In this document: positions 24,283 to 32,569 of the stretch, piece by piece
Layout: each line of letters opens with the position of its first letter
Numbering within the stretch: position 1 is the stretch's first letter
Assembly: GCF_019042215.1 (NCBI RefSeq)
Contig: NZ_JAHQCS010000134.1
Coordinates: 1 to 42,803, forward strand
Direction of reading: 5' to 3'
Source of the DNA: Evansella tamaricis
GTDB lineage: Bacteria; Bacillota; Bacilli; Bacillales; Salisediminibacteriaceae
DNA: 42,803 nt
Translations under genes and position numbers: made by a program
Notes under the pieces: generated by a model
The model's database searches: none
What the model saw: the letters and a program-made list of their open reading frames with translations, nothing else
Told to the model about the DNA's origin: nothing

Positions 24283-26669
24283 ACGTCCTGCCCCTCCTTT
24301 ACTTTCAATTTAATGAGAGCGACAATCCCTAAAGCGGCAACAGCGAGAACTAGCACTTCTAATAAAGTATCAAGACCACGGAAATCAACTAATATAACGT
24401 TTACCATGTTGTATCCCCCTGCTAATGGCTTCGAGTTCTCCACAAAATATTGGGAGATAGGAGTAAAGTTTAAATTATGCCTCATGGCGTGGGCACTAAA
24501 TGCAATAAGAGTTACAATCGCTCCCATACCAATGGAAATCACCAAGTTGGTCATTCGAAACTTTGGTTTAAACTTCTCCTTCCTAAGTTCTGGCAGGTGG
24601 TAGAAACATAGTAAGAACAGAACAACCATGACCGTCTCCACTAGGAGTTGTGTTAATGCTAGGTCTGGAGCTCGGAATACGACAAACAGCAGTGCTACGA
24701 TAAAACCGATTACTCCAACACCGATAATAGCTGTAATTCGGTGTTGAATAAATGGAATGCTGATCGTTGCGCCAATTAATACTAATGTAATGACCCAAAG
24801 ATATGGTGAAATCTCTGATACATTGGTAAAGTCAAATGCCAATGCATCATATCGGAAGAACGTCCAGCTTAATAGCAGGATCATAAATACACTCATATAG
24901 ACGAAATAATCCCTTAATAAACCGGTTAATTGAAGATTTGTTACACGCTTGGATCCGGAAACAAGGCCATCTAACCCTCCATCATACACTCTGTTTAATG
25001 GATCCCGTTCATGTAAGAAGAATGTAGCTTCCTGCCAACGTTTCAAGTTAATAAATACTAACACACCAAATAGGACAACGCCTATGGTCATGAACAATTC
25101 TGTATTCGGTCCATGCCAATGATAGATATTTATATACGGATCAACGATATACGGTAGTATGGACTGAGCAGCTGGCTCGATAATGGTGTAAGATAACATG
25201 TTCGGAAATAATCCGAAAATCACCACAAGGGACGCAAGAACAATTGGAGATAAAAGTAAACCAATCGGTGCTTCGTGTGCGTCTTTTTCTAATTTTTCAG
25301 GTTGATATTTACCAGTAAAGGTTTTAAAGAACATAATTAAACAATAAACAAAAGTAAAGATACTGGCGATCCACGCTACAATAGGAAAGATGATACCCAA
25401 TGTACCAACATTAAACACAGATAAGGTCGTTGCTTCCAACACCCCAGTAAAGAACATTTCTTTACTTAAGAATCCATTGAATGGGGGTAAGCCTGCCATT
25501 GAGGCTATTCCAATCAAAGATATGGTAAATGTAACTGGCATAATGGCCATGAGACCACCCAGTTTTCGAATATCCCTTGTTCCTGTTTCATGATCAACGA
25601 TACCAACTACCATAAACAGGCTTCCTTTAAAGGTGGCATGGTTGATCAGATGAAAAATCGCAGCGATGATAGCTACTTCTGCAACACTGTCCAAAAAGGA
25701 TGCGGAACCTAGTCCTAATAAAGCCATAATTAAACCTAACTGACTAATGGTTGAAAAAGCGAGAATAGCTTTTAGATCAGTTTGTCTGACGGCGGAAATG
25801 GATCCCCATATAAGGGTCACAAGGCCAAAGCTAGTAATAATCCAAAACCACTCTGGTGTTCCTCCAAAAACAGGTGTGAACCTAGCCACTAAATAAATCC
25901 CCGCCTTAACCATCGTTGCAGAATGGAGATAGGCACTTACAGGAGTCGGTGCTTCCATAGCATCTGGCAACCAAATATGAAATGGGAATTGGGCTGATTT
26001 AGTAAATGCACCTAATAAGATTAATAACATTGCTGGAATAAATAGAGATTCGTTGAACTCTACTTGTGCAAAATAACTAATAATTTCCCTGATACTGAAG
26101 GATCCAGCCATAATATATAAGAGGCAGAAACCCGCTAGCATTGCAAATCCGCCTGTTACAGTAATGAGCATGGATTTCTGAGCACCGTAACGTGATTTTT
26201 CCTTATGAAACCAGTAAGCGATTAATAAAGAAGATGCTAAGCTTGTAAGTTCCCAGAATACATAGATTACAATTAAGTTATCGGACAAGACAACTCCAAG
26301 CATTGCCCCCATAAACATAAGCAAGTAGACGTAAAAATTGTTTAAAGGTTCGTCTTTTTTATTTGCTATGTAGAAAATAGAATACAGAACAACTAAAGTA
26401 CCTATTCCCGTAATTAAAAGGGCAAATAATAGACTAAGTCCGTCTAAGTAAATAGAAAAGTTTATGCCTACTCGTGGAACCCATGGAACAATTTCCTCCA
26501 CCGGAACCATTGATACTCCAATGGGAATATATTGCAATAAGTATAGGAACAGTACCAGGGGGAGAGCTAGAACAAACCACCCTGTATGTATATGGCGTAT
26601 TTTATATAAAAAAGGAACAAATATTGCCATAATGAAGGGTGCTAAAACTAAATAATGAAGCGTTGACAA
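24279..26669 (-). CDS. mrpA: Mrp cation/proton antiporter subunit A
   Basis: Largest Mrp subunit, 796 residues (B. subtilis MrpA about 801). The N-terminal two thirds resemble NuoL: FWELTSLASSLLI with the conserved glutamate, SAQFPFHIWLPDAMEAPTPVSAYLHSATMVKAG with the conserved lysines and histidines, and the FSTISQLG helix. The C-terminal part (DLALTQLLVETVMVVLFLL, and FRGLDTLLEVLVL) matches the MrpB-like/NuoJ-type region. With subunits B-G it exchanges Na+ for H+ and supports growth at high pH or salt. TTG 26669 is the start: AAAGGAGGT lies a few bases upstream on the minus strand. A longer frame to 26735 has no site. Confidence 0.95.
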   Translation of the reverse strand: MSTLHYLVLAPFIMAIFVPFLYKIRHIHTGWFVLALPLVLFLYLLQYIPIGVSMVPVEEIVPWVPRVGINFSIYLDGLSLLFALLITGIGTLVVLYSIFYIANKKDEPLNNFYVYLLMFMGAMLGVVLSDNLIVIYVFWELTSLASSLLIAYWFHKEKSRYGAQKSMLITVTGGFAMLAGFCLLYIMAGSFSIREIISYFAQVEFNESLFIPAMLLILLGAFTKSAQFPFHIWLPDAMEAPTPVSAYLHSATMVKAGIYLVARFTPVFGGTPEWFWIITSFGLVTLIWGSISAVRQTDLKAILAFSTISQLGLIMALLGLGSASFLDSVAEVAIIAAIFHLINHATFKGSLFMVVGIVDHETGTRDIRKLGGLMAIMPVTFTISLIGIASMAGLPPFNGFLSKEMFFTGVLEATTLSVFNVGTLGIIFPIVAWIASIFTFVYCLIMFFKTFTGKYQPEKLEKDAHEAPIGLLLSPIVLASLVVIFGLFPNMLSYTIIEPAAQSILPYIVDPYINIYHWHGPNTELFMTIGVVLFGVLVFINLKRWQEATFFLHERDPLNRVYDGGLDGLVSGSKRVTNLQLTGLLRDYFVYMSVFMILLLSWTFFRYDALAFDFTNVSEISPYLWVITLVLIGATISIPFIQHRITAIIGVGVIGFIVALLFVVFRAPDLALTQLLVETVMVVLFLLCFYHLPELRKEKFKPKFRMTNLVISIGMGAIVTLIAFSAHAMRHNLNFTPISQYFVENSKPLAGGYNMVNVILVDFRGLDTLLEVLVLAVAALGIVALIKLKVKEGQDV

Positions 26670-26925
26670 ATGATTTACCTCCTTTATAAAAAATGATTCC
26701 CTTATTAAACACGGATTTACCAAGGATTTCCCCATTTAAGCGTATGTAAAATTATAATATAAAATTCTTATCCTTGCATCTCTTACCAACTTAGGATACT
26801 CCGGTTTCTTGTGAATTATTAAATATGAAGAAAGACAACAAAAATACTTAAAAAATTTTTTTTACTGTAATAAAAAATAGTTGGTTAGTTATTGTTTAAA
26901 GGGGATAATTGGAATCATTGGAATT
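26670..26925. other. Intergenic region between mrpA and the small exported-peptide gene
   Basis: This AT-rich stretch should hold the mrp promoter on the minus strand. TATAAT can be read on that strand around 26754-26759 (plus-strand ATTATA), but no good -35 box lies at 16-18 bases, so I do not assign a promoter. No open frame with coding character was seen. Confidence 0.4.
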
Positions 26926-26955
26926 TTGGTAGAGAGAACATAAAGGTAGTATAAA
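26926..26955 (+). promoter_or_regulatory. SigA-type promoter of the small exported-peptide gene
   Basis: TTGGTA (26926-26931), 18-base spacer, TATAAA (26950-26955), 43 bases before the TTG start. Confidence 0.5.
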
Positions 26956-26962
26956 ATAAGGA

Positions 26963-26999
26963 AAACCGTACCATCCTTTATAATGAGGTGATACGGTTT
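26963..26999 (+). promoter_or_regulatory. Inverted repeat enclosing the ribosome binding site at 26985
   Basis: Perfect 8-base arms AAACCGTA (26963-26970) and TACGGTTT (26992-26999). The right arm contains the first two bases of the TTG start codon and the loop holds the GAGGTG ribosome binding site. In RNA this hairpin could limit translation; as DNA it could be an operator downstream of the promoter. Confidence 0.45.
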
Positions 27000-27222
27000 G
27001 AATAAAAAAATAGTATATGCATGTTCTGTCTTTCTTTTATTGTTATTTATTGCATTACCTTTCCATCTAGATGCAACAAATCAAATTGTAGGTAAACAGA
27101 TTCATGAGGATGAGATACACGGTTTAATTTTTGGTGAGAACCGAAAAGATAGAAAGTTTAGACCAAGGGAATATATCCGGAATGGCAGGAATGATACTGA
27201 TCCCCTTGAAAGACTAGAATAA
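26998..27222 (+). CDS. Small exported or membrane-anchored protein of unknown function
   Basis: Protein of 74 residues. A basic start (MNKK) and hydrophobic stretch at about residues 5-24 (YACSVFLLLLFIALPFHLDA) form a signal peptide or single membrane anchor, followed by a charged tail rich in R, N, D and E. I do not recognise the family. GAGGTG at 26985-26990 supports the TTG start. It has its own promoter-like sequence and a hairpin at the start codon. It faces sda, with only 19 bases between their ends. Confidence 0.6.
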   Translation: MNKKIVYACSVFLLLLFIALPFHLDATNQIVGKQIHEDEIHGLIFGENRKDRKFRPREYIRNGRNDTDPLERLE

Positions 27223-27241
27223 ATACGTTAGAGAAACGGTT

Positions 27242-27400
27242 TTATGAACTTTTTGTATATTTATCCTGGATTGAACGCCGATTTAGTTCTTGCTCCACAA
27301 GTGTAATAAAATCTTTGCTCAGTTTAAGTTCACGTGCTTTATAATAAGTTTCCAGTAATAAATCATCCGACAAATATCGCATAGCTCCTTGCCGCCCCAT
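27242..27400 (-). CDS. sda: Sporulation inhibitor Sda (KinA/KipI-type checkpoint protein)
   Basis: Small protein of 52 residues, too short for most gene finders. From residue 7 it reads MRYLSDDLLLETYYKARELK and then FITLVEQELNRRSI, closely following B. subtilis Sda, a helical hairpin that blocks the sporulation kinase KinA when replication is disturbed. A strong GGAGGTG eight bases upstream on the minus strand favours ATG 27400; the internal ATG 27382 would give a B. subtilis-like 46-residue protein. As in B. subtilis it lies next to yqeH-aroE (there with yqeG between), and a DnaA-box cluster lies upstream, consistent with control of sda by DnaA. Confidence 0.9.
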   Translation of the reverse strand: MGRQGAMRYLSDDLLLETYYKARELKLSKDFITLVEQELNRRSIQDKYTKSS

Positions 27401-27504
27401 GGCAGCTTCACCTCCCCGCAGTTTTACCTTTTGAACATAGGTTGTCCAGTATAGACATTAGGTACCTCTTTATATACTCTATCTCATATGGATTCATGGT
27501 AATT

Positions 27505-27523
27505 GGCCTGTACGAAACAGGCC
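27505..27523 (-). other. Short perfect hairpin in the sda upstream region
   Basis: GGCCTGT (27505-27511) pairs with ACAGGCC (27517-27523), loop 5 bases. No T-run follows on either strand. It lies about 105 bases upstream of the sda start and could be in its leader; the role is unknown. Confidence 0.4.
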
Positions 27524-27582
27524 CTTATATGTCTTTGTGATGTTGATGATACCACGTTATACTTACGTTCTCAATGGACTAC

Positions 27583-27681
27583 TTTTCCACATTCGCCAGT
27601 GGACAACCTGTGGATATCATGTAAATAAACAAAAGAAAACGTATTAAACTATAGGTGAATATGTGTATAATGTTATCCACA
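27583..27681. promoter_or_regulatory. Cluster of DnaA boxes upstream of sda
   Basis: One perfect box TTATCCACA at 27673-27681 (plus). Single-mismatch boxes: TTTTCCACA at 27583-27591 (plus), TGTGGATAT at 27609-27617 (minus strand ATATCCACA) and TGTGTATAA at 27662-27670 (minus strand TTATACACA). The last two elements face each other with only two bases between. In B. subtilis DnaA binds near sda and activates it, linking replication to sporulation; the cluster here suggests the same control. The rest of 27401-27780 shows no gene. Confidence 0.8.
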
Positions 27682-27779
27682 ATTGTTTGACTTTGGAAAA
27701 AAATGTCGAAAAGTTTTTATCATTTTTTTAATCTATCATCATAAAGACTTATTTTTTGGTTAGTAAAATATAGTTACAT

Positions 27780-27808
27780 TTGTAATCTTTGCTAAACATT
27801 ATTATGAT
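27780..27808 (+). promoter_or_regulatory. SigA-type promoter of the yqeH operon
   Basis: TTGTAA (27780-27785), 17-base spacer, TATGAT (27803-27808), about 120 bases before yqeH. The gap to the start has no reading frame and may be a leader. Confidence 0.6.
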
Positions 27809-27929
27809 AGGTAAAGGTAGGATTTTGGAGTTAATGTTTGCTCCTAAACGGATATACTAATAGAAACGAAATAATGTGGACGAGACTCTTATAATTTACA
27901 CAAACTAGGAGTGCCATAGGAGGATCTAT

Positions 27930-29045
27930 ATGGAAGAAGAAACTCACCCCATCATGTGTTCCGGATGTGGAATAAAGATTCAAACGGATGAAAAAGACAA
28001 AATAGGGTATACACCTAAGTCAGCGTTGGAACGGGATGTCATTATATGCCAACGCTGTTTTCGGTTAAAGCATTACAATGAAGTTCAAGATGTTTCCTTA
28101 ACAGATGATGACTTCTTAAAAATCTTAAATGAATTAGGAAAAAAGGATGCCTTAATTGTAAAGGTTATCGATATTTTTGATTTCGATGGAAGTTGGTTGT
28201 CAGGACTTCCGCGGTTCGTCGGGAAAAATCCAATTCTCTTAGTTGGAAATAAAGTGGATCTTTTGCCAAAGTCCGTAAAACGGGCGAAAGTGATTCAATG
28301 GATGAAGCGGGTCAGTAAAGAGTACGGGTTAAAACCGACAGATGTTCATCTCATGAGTGCAGAATCTGGAGAAGGTGTATTGGAAACTGCCAATTTGATT
28401 GAACAATACCGAAAAGATCGCGATGTTTATGTTGTGGGATGTACAAACGTAGGGAAATCCACGTTTATTAACCGTCTGTTAAAAGAATTTGGAGCAGATG
28501 ATGAATTTTTGATTACGACTTCCAATATACCTGGAACCACATTGGATATGATCGATGTACCGTTAGATGATGGAGCATCCTTGTTTGATACACCGGGAAT
28601 CATTAATCATCATCAAATGGCACATTTATTAGATAAGAAGGAGTTAAAAATAATCTCGCCAAGGAAAGAAGTGAAACCAAAAGTTTTCCAATTATCACCC
28701 GAGCAGACATTGTTTATTGGAGGGATGGGGCGTTTTGACTTTATTCATGGTGAGGACCAATCATTTGTATGCTACTTTTCGAATGAAGTAACTATTCATC
28801 GTACAAAATTAGAAAAAGCGGATGAGTTATATGAAAATCATTTAGGGGGGCTACTCTCACCGCCATTTAAAGAGAATGTTGAGTTTTTCCCTCCCCTTGT
28901 AAAGCAGGAATGGAAGTTAGATGAAGATAAACAAGATATTGTTTATTCAGGTTTAGGTTGGATTACTGTACATGGTAAAGGGGCAACTGTCCGCACGTAT
29001 GCGCCGAAAGGTGTTCATGTTAGCGTCAGGCCATCTATTTTTTAA
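27930..29045 (+). CDS. yqeH: Ribosome biogenesis GTPase YqeH
   Basis: Circularly permuted GTPase of 371 residues needed for 30S subunit assembly. The N-terminal zinc finger has CSGCG and CQRCF (two Cys pairs). The GTPase motifs appear in permuted order: G4 NKVDLL near residue 108, then G1 GCTNVGKSTF near 170, then G3 DTPG. AGGAGG at 27918-27923 supports ATG 27930. It heads the run yqeH-aroE-yhbY-nadD-yqeK-rsfS-yqeM as in B. subtilis, but yqeG, which precedes it there, is missing from this window. Confidence 0.96.
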   Translation: MEEETHPIMCSGCGIKIQTDEKDKIGYTPKSALERDVIICQRCFRLKHYNEVQDVSLTDDDFLKILNELGKKDALIVKVIDIFDFDGSWLSGLPRFVGKNPILLVGNKVDLLPKSVKRAKVIQWMKRVSKEYGLKPTDVHLMSAESGEGVLETANLIEQYRKDRDVYVVGCTNVGKSTFINRLLKEFGADDEFLITTSNIPGTTLDMIDVPLDDGASLFDTPGIINHHQMAHLLDKKELKIISPRKEVKPKVFQLSPEQTLFIGGMGRFDFIHGEDQSFVCYFSNEVTIHRTKLEKADELYENHLGGLLSPPFKENVEFFPPLVKQEWKLDEDKQDIVYSGLGWITVHGKGATVRTYAPKGVHVSVRPSIF

Positions 29046-29095
29046 ATAAAGGCTTTGTAGCCTTAAATAGCCTATATTAAAAAGGGGTTGATCCT

Positions 29096-29929
29096 ATGAA
29101 GGAAGTTATGGGTGTAATAGGGTTCCCCATCAGTCATTCCTTATCGCCTGAAATGCATGAATCTGCCATTAAAAAGCTAGGTTTGAAAATGGCCTATCAT
29201 GCATTTCTAGTTCAACCAGAGCAACTTAAGCAGGCGATTGACGGAGTACGCAGCTTAGGATTTAGAGGCATCAATGTAACAATACCCCATAAAGTTGCTG
29301 TCATTCCTTATCTAGATGAGGTGGATGAACTAGCTAAGGAAATTGGTGCAGTAAACACCATCGTAAATGAGGATGGTAAATTGAAGGGGTATAATACTGA
29401 TGGAGAAGGTTTTGTGAGGTCACTTATTGAACGAATAGGTAATATTGGAGAAAAGAAAGTTCTTGCCGTAGGAGCAGGGGGAGCATCCCGAGCCGTTTCT
29501 TTAGCAGTAGCTAAGCATGGTGTAAAGGAGATCACCATAACCAATCGGACAGTTATAAAGGGGGAAGATCTGGCTCGAAATTGTTCTAGATATACTCAGT
29601 CCACCTCTATTTCATTAGAGGATGCAGCAAGGAACTTAATGGAATATGACATCATTATTAATACGACTTCTATTGGGATGAAACCAGAAGTAGAGAACAT
29701 GCCATTATCCTTAACGAATGTAAAGAAGGGATCTCTCGTCTGCGATTTGATTTATACCCCAATAAAGACGAAATGGTTAAAAGAAGCGGAAAAGAGTGGT
29801 GCAGATATACTGAATGGGGTGGAAATGTTTGTCTATCAAGGAGCCTTAGCCTTTGAACGATGGACAGGAGAAAAAGCTCCAATTGCAACAATGAGAAAAA
29901 CGGTATTACGTCAATTGGGAGGAAGTTAA
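29096..29929 (+). CDS. aroE: Shikimate dehydrogenase (NADP+)
   Basis: Enzyme of 277 residues that reduces 3-dehydroshikimate to shikimate for aromatic amino acid synthesis. Substrate site SHSLSPEMH at residues 13-21, catalytic lysine in NVTIPHK, GAVNT and GYNTDGEG, and the Rossmann loop GAGGAS followed by NRT for NADP binding. AAAGGGG precedes ATG 29096. Its stop codon is directly followed by the yhbY start, so the two are coupled. Confidence 0.97.
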   Translation: MKEVMGVIGFPISHSLSPEMHESAIKKLGLKMAYHAFLVQPEQLKQAIDGVRSLGFRGINVTIPHKVAVIPYLDEVDELAKEIGAVNTIVNEDGKLKGYNTDGEGFVRSLIERIGNIGEKKVLAVGAGGASRAVSLAVAKHGVKEITITNRTVIKGEDLARNCSRYTQSTSISLEDAARNLMEYDIIINTTSIGMKPEVENMPLSLTNVKKGSLVCDLIYTPIKTKWLKEAEKSGADILNGVEMFVYQGALAFERWTGEKAPIATMRKTVLRQLGGS

Positions 29930-30223
29930 ATGTTAACAAGCAAGCAAAAACGTTATTTAAAAAGTAAAGCACATCATTTAAAGCCAATTTTCCAAGTTGG
30001 AAAGGGTGGGGTAAATAAAAACTTAATTCAACAAGTTTGGGATGCGCTAGAAGCAAGGGAACTTATTAAAGTAAGTGTTTTGCAAAATTGTGAGGAAGAT
30101 AAGGAAGAAGTGGCGGAATCTATTGCAGATGGGGCGAAAGCTCATATCGTCCAAGTCATAGGAAATACAATTGTTTTCTATAAGGAGTCGAGGGAAAAGA
30201 AGACAATTGAACTGCCATCATAA
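29930..30223 (+). CDS. yhbY: CRM-domain RNA-binding protein YhbY (YqeI)
   Basis: Protein of 97 residues with the CRS1/YhbY (CRM) fold: LTSKQKRYLKSKAHHLKPIFQVGKGG contains the GxGG-type loop that contacts RNA. Members associate with pre-50S ribosomal particles. The start codon directly follows the aroE stop. It fits the ribosome-assembly theme of this operon (yqeH, rsfS). Confidence 0.94.
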   Translation: MLTSKQKRYLKSKAHHLKPIFQVGKGGVNKNLIQQVWDALEARELIKVSVLQNCEEDKEEVAESIADGAKAHIVQVIGNTIVFYKESREKKTIELPS

Positions 30224-30235
30224 AGAGGTGGAAAC

Positions 30236-30814
30236 ATGAAACGTGTAGGTATTTTAGGAGGCACATTTGACCCCCCTCATATTGGGCATTTACTGATGGC
30301 GGAAGAAGTGAGAATACAGATGAGTATGGATGAGATTTGGTGGATGCCAAATCGAATTCCACCACATAAGGAAAAAGAAAGCGACACAACAGTTGTGGAT
30401 CGAATGGCAATGATCGAAATCATGGTTCGACAGCACCATCAATACAAATTGTGCAAAATTGAATTACAACGAGAGGGTCCATCGTATACGGCTGACACGA
30501 TGGCAGAGTTGACGGAGTTACATCCCAATACAGAATTTTTCTTTATTATTGGGGAAGATAGCCTTGGAACATTACACAAGTGGCATAATAGTGAGAAGTT
30601 ATTATCTTTAGTTTCTTTTATTGTCATTCGACGACCTGGGATTGAAGTGGCTGACAGAATGGATCTCCCTAATGGAATTACCATTATAGATGGGGCAACA
30701 ATTGACGTCTCTTCCTCTTCCATCAGGGAAAAAATCAGGGAGAAGAAGTTGAATCGGTTTTTATTGGTAAAGGAAGTTTATGGAATTATCAAAGGGCGGG
30801 GTTTATATGAATGA
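30236..30814 (+). CDS. nadD: Nicotinate-nucleotide adenylyltransferase
   Basis: Enzyme of 192 residues that joins nicotinate mononucleotide and ATP to make deamido-NAD. The nucleotidyltransferase signature GGTFDPPHIGH is at residues 8-18, and the second motif SSSSIREKI is near the C-terminus. AAAGAGGTGG precedes ATG 30236. Its end overlaps the yqeK start by 8 bases. Confidence 0.97.
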   Translation: MKRVGILGGTFDPPHIGHLLMAEEVRIQMSMDEIWWMPNRIPPHKEKESDTTVVDRMAMIEIMVRQHHQYKLCKIELQREGPSYTADTMAELTELHPNTEFFFIIGEDSLGTLHKWHNSEKLLSLVSFIVIRRPGIEVADRMDLPNGITIIDGATIDVSSSSIREKIREKKLNRFLLVKEVYGIIKGRGLYE

Positions 30815-31379
30815 AGAACAGGCCTTCCATGCCGTCCGGCAAAGTTTAAAAAAAAGAAGGTTTGAACACACCGAAAGGGTAGTGGAGGAAGCTGCAAAAT
30901 TGGCGCAACGTTTTCATGTTAATGTGGAGAAAGTACGATTAGCTGCTATTCTCCACGATTATGCAAAGTACCGTCCCATTGAGGAAATGAGAAGAACAAT
31001 TAAGGAAAAAGGTCTCCGCACTGATTTATTATTATATGGTGATGAAATTCTTCATGCCTTTGTTGGTGCATACTATGTTCAACAGGAGTTAAAAGTAAAT
31101 GATGAAGATGTTTTGACCGCCATAAAATATCATACCACTGGGAGAGCAAAGATGACTCAAGTGGAAAAGGTAGTTTTTTTAGCCGATTATATTGAGCCGG
31201 GAAGAACATTTGAAGCAGTTAATGAAGTCCGTGACTGGGCCGAAAAGGATCTAGATATGGCTTGTTTTCTCACTTTGAGGAACACGATAGATTTCCTGGT
31301 GAAAAAGGAAATCCCCATTTACCCAGATACGTTTAACGCCTATAATGACTATTGCTTAAACATAAAAAGGAGGAAATAA
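30807..31379 (+). CDS. yqeK: HD-domain bis(5'-nucleosyl)-tetraphosphatase YqeK
   Basis: HD-domain hydrolase of 190 residues. Metal ligands are seen in RRFEHTERV, ILHDYAK (the HD pair), the histidine of EILHAFVGA and the KYHTTG / FLADYIEPGR segments. B. subtilis YqeK splits diadenosine tetraphosphate (Ap4A). ATG 30807 is preceded by AAAGGGCGGGG and overlaps nadD by 8 bases; an earlier in-frame ATG at 30780 lies within nadD without a site. Confidence 0.94.
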   Translation: MNEEQAFHAVRQSLKKRRFEHTERVVEEAAKLAQRFHVNVEKVRLAAILHDYAKYRPIEEMRRTIKEKGLRTDLLLYGDEILHAFVGAYYVQQELKVNDEDVLTAIKYHTTGRAKMTQVEKVVFLADYIEPGRTFEAVNEVRDWAEKDLDMACFLTLRNTIDFLVKKEIPIYPDTFNAYNDYCLNIKRRK

Positions 31380-31383
31380 TACA

Positions 31384-31743
31384 TTGATTAATACAAATGA
31401 TGTGTTAGATCTGGCAGTACGTGCAGCAGATGATAAAAAGGCAGCAGATATAACTATTTTGAATATGGATGGCATTTCATTAATTGCTGACTATTTTGTC
31501 ATTTGCCATGGTAATTCCGAGAAACAAGTGGAAGCTATCGCGAGAGAAATCAAAGATCGCGCCCAAGAGGAAGGACTTAATTTAAAAAGACTCGAAGGTA
31601 TAGATGAATCAAGATGGGTTCTAATTGACCTAAATCATGTCATCGTCCATGTGTTTCATAAGGAAGAGCGATTATATTATAATCTTGAAAAATTATGGGG
31701 TGATGCCCCGACGATGACTGTGGAGCAAGTTCTCAATACCTAG
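31384..31743 (+). CDS. rsfS: Ribosomal silencing factor RsfS
   Basis: RsfS (YqeL, Iojap family) of 119 residues. It binds ribosomal protein uL14 and blocks joining of the subunits when nutrients are low. Typical segments: AADDKKAADI, DYFVICHGNSEKQVEAIA, the conserved RWVLIDLNHVIVHVF and RLYYNLEKLW. TTG 31384 is the start, with AAAGGAGG about 10 bases upstream. Confidence 0.95.
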   Translation: MINTNDVLDLAVRAADDKKAADITILNMDGISLIADYFVICHGNSEKQVEAIAREIKDRAQEEGLNLKRLEGIDESRWVLIDLNHVIVHVFHKEERLYYNLEKLWGDAPTMTVEQVLNT

Positions 31744-31778
31744 GGGAATTTGTGCTTTTTAAGGAGTTTGATATTAAA

Positions 31779-32516
31779 ATGAATAAAGGTAACGAGGAAC
31801 ACTTTGCATTTTTCTATGATACATTAATGGAAGATGCACCTTATGGAAAATGGTTAGAATATACCACTAGTCGTATCCTTCCACATGGGAATGTATTAGA
31901 TTTAGCCTGTGGTACAGGTACTTTAACCATTTTACTGGCGAAGGCAGGATATAAGGTAGCTGGTTCTGACATTTCAAGAGACATGCTTTCTATTGCTGAA
32001 GCAAAAATAAGGGAATCTGGGCAACAAGTTCCACTTTTCCATCAGGATATGAGAAAATTAGATGGATTTCAAGATCTTGATGGTGTAACATTATTTTGTG
32101 ATGGATTAAATTATCTTTCTGATGAATTAGATGTAAAAAATACATTTCAATGTATTTATAATTCGTTAAAGTCCGGTGGTGTTTTTTTATTTGATGTTCA
32201 TTCTCCATTTAAACTAGAACATGTGTTTAATGGCCAGCTGTATGGGGAAGATCGCCAAGATTTAACTTATTTGTGGTTTTGTCATCCAGGTGAATTTCCA
32301 TTAAGTGTGGAACATGCTTTGACGTTTTTCGTGAAACGGGAGGATGGTACATATGAGCGAATGGATGAAGAACTTTTTCAACGGACATTTCCCCCAGACC
32401 GGTATTCGAGATGGTTACAGGAAATTGGTTTTCATCAAATTGAAATTACGAGTAACTTCGGCCAAACTAGCTTCACTGGACAGGAAGAACGAATATTTTT
32501 TAAAGGGATAAAATAA
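31779..32516 (+). CDS. yqeM: Class I SAM-dependent methyltransferase YqeM
   Basis: Methyltransferase of 245 residues at the conserved position after rsfS. Motif I VLDLACGTGTLT, acidic SDIS, and the segment DGVTLFCDGLNYL are visible; target unknown. The start is uncertain. ATG 31779 gives the N-terminus EEHFAFFYD seen in YqeM, with AAGGAG 12 bases upstream. GTG 31752 has AGGGGA closer by but adds nine unrelated residues. Confidence 0.88.
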   Translation: MNKGNEEHFAFFYDTLMEDAPYGKWLEYTTSRILPHGNVLDLACGTGTLTILLAKAGYKVAGSDISRDMLSIAEAKIRESGQQVPLFHQDMRKLDGFQDLDGVTLFCDGLNYLSDELDVKNTFQCIYNSLKSGGVFLFDVHSPFKLEHVFNGQLYGEDRQDLTYLWFCHPGEFPLSVEHALTFFVKREDGTYERMDEELFQRTFPPDRYSRWLQEIGFHQIEITSNFGQTSFTGQEERIFFKGIK

Positions 32517-32524
32517 AGGGGCTA

Positions 32525-32553
32525 TCTCATTAGGTCTTTTTGACCTACTGAGA
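32525..32553. terminator. Hairpin between convergent yqeM and comER
   Basis: Twelve-base arms 32525-32536 (TCTCATTAGGTC) and 32542-32553 (GACCTACTGAGA) with one mismatch and a loop of T residues. There is no strong T-run on the plus strand; on the minus strand CCCCTTTATTTTAT follows. It probably ends both transcripts. Confidence 0.65.
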
Positions 32554-32569
32554 CAACCTCATTGTTCTC

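Noticed and set aside
29050-29066. Small hairpin AAGGC/GCCTT after yqeH
   Set aside because: Only 5 bp and no T-run; yqeH and aroE are most likely cotranscribed.
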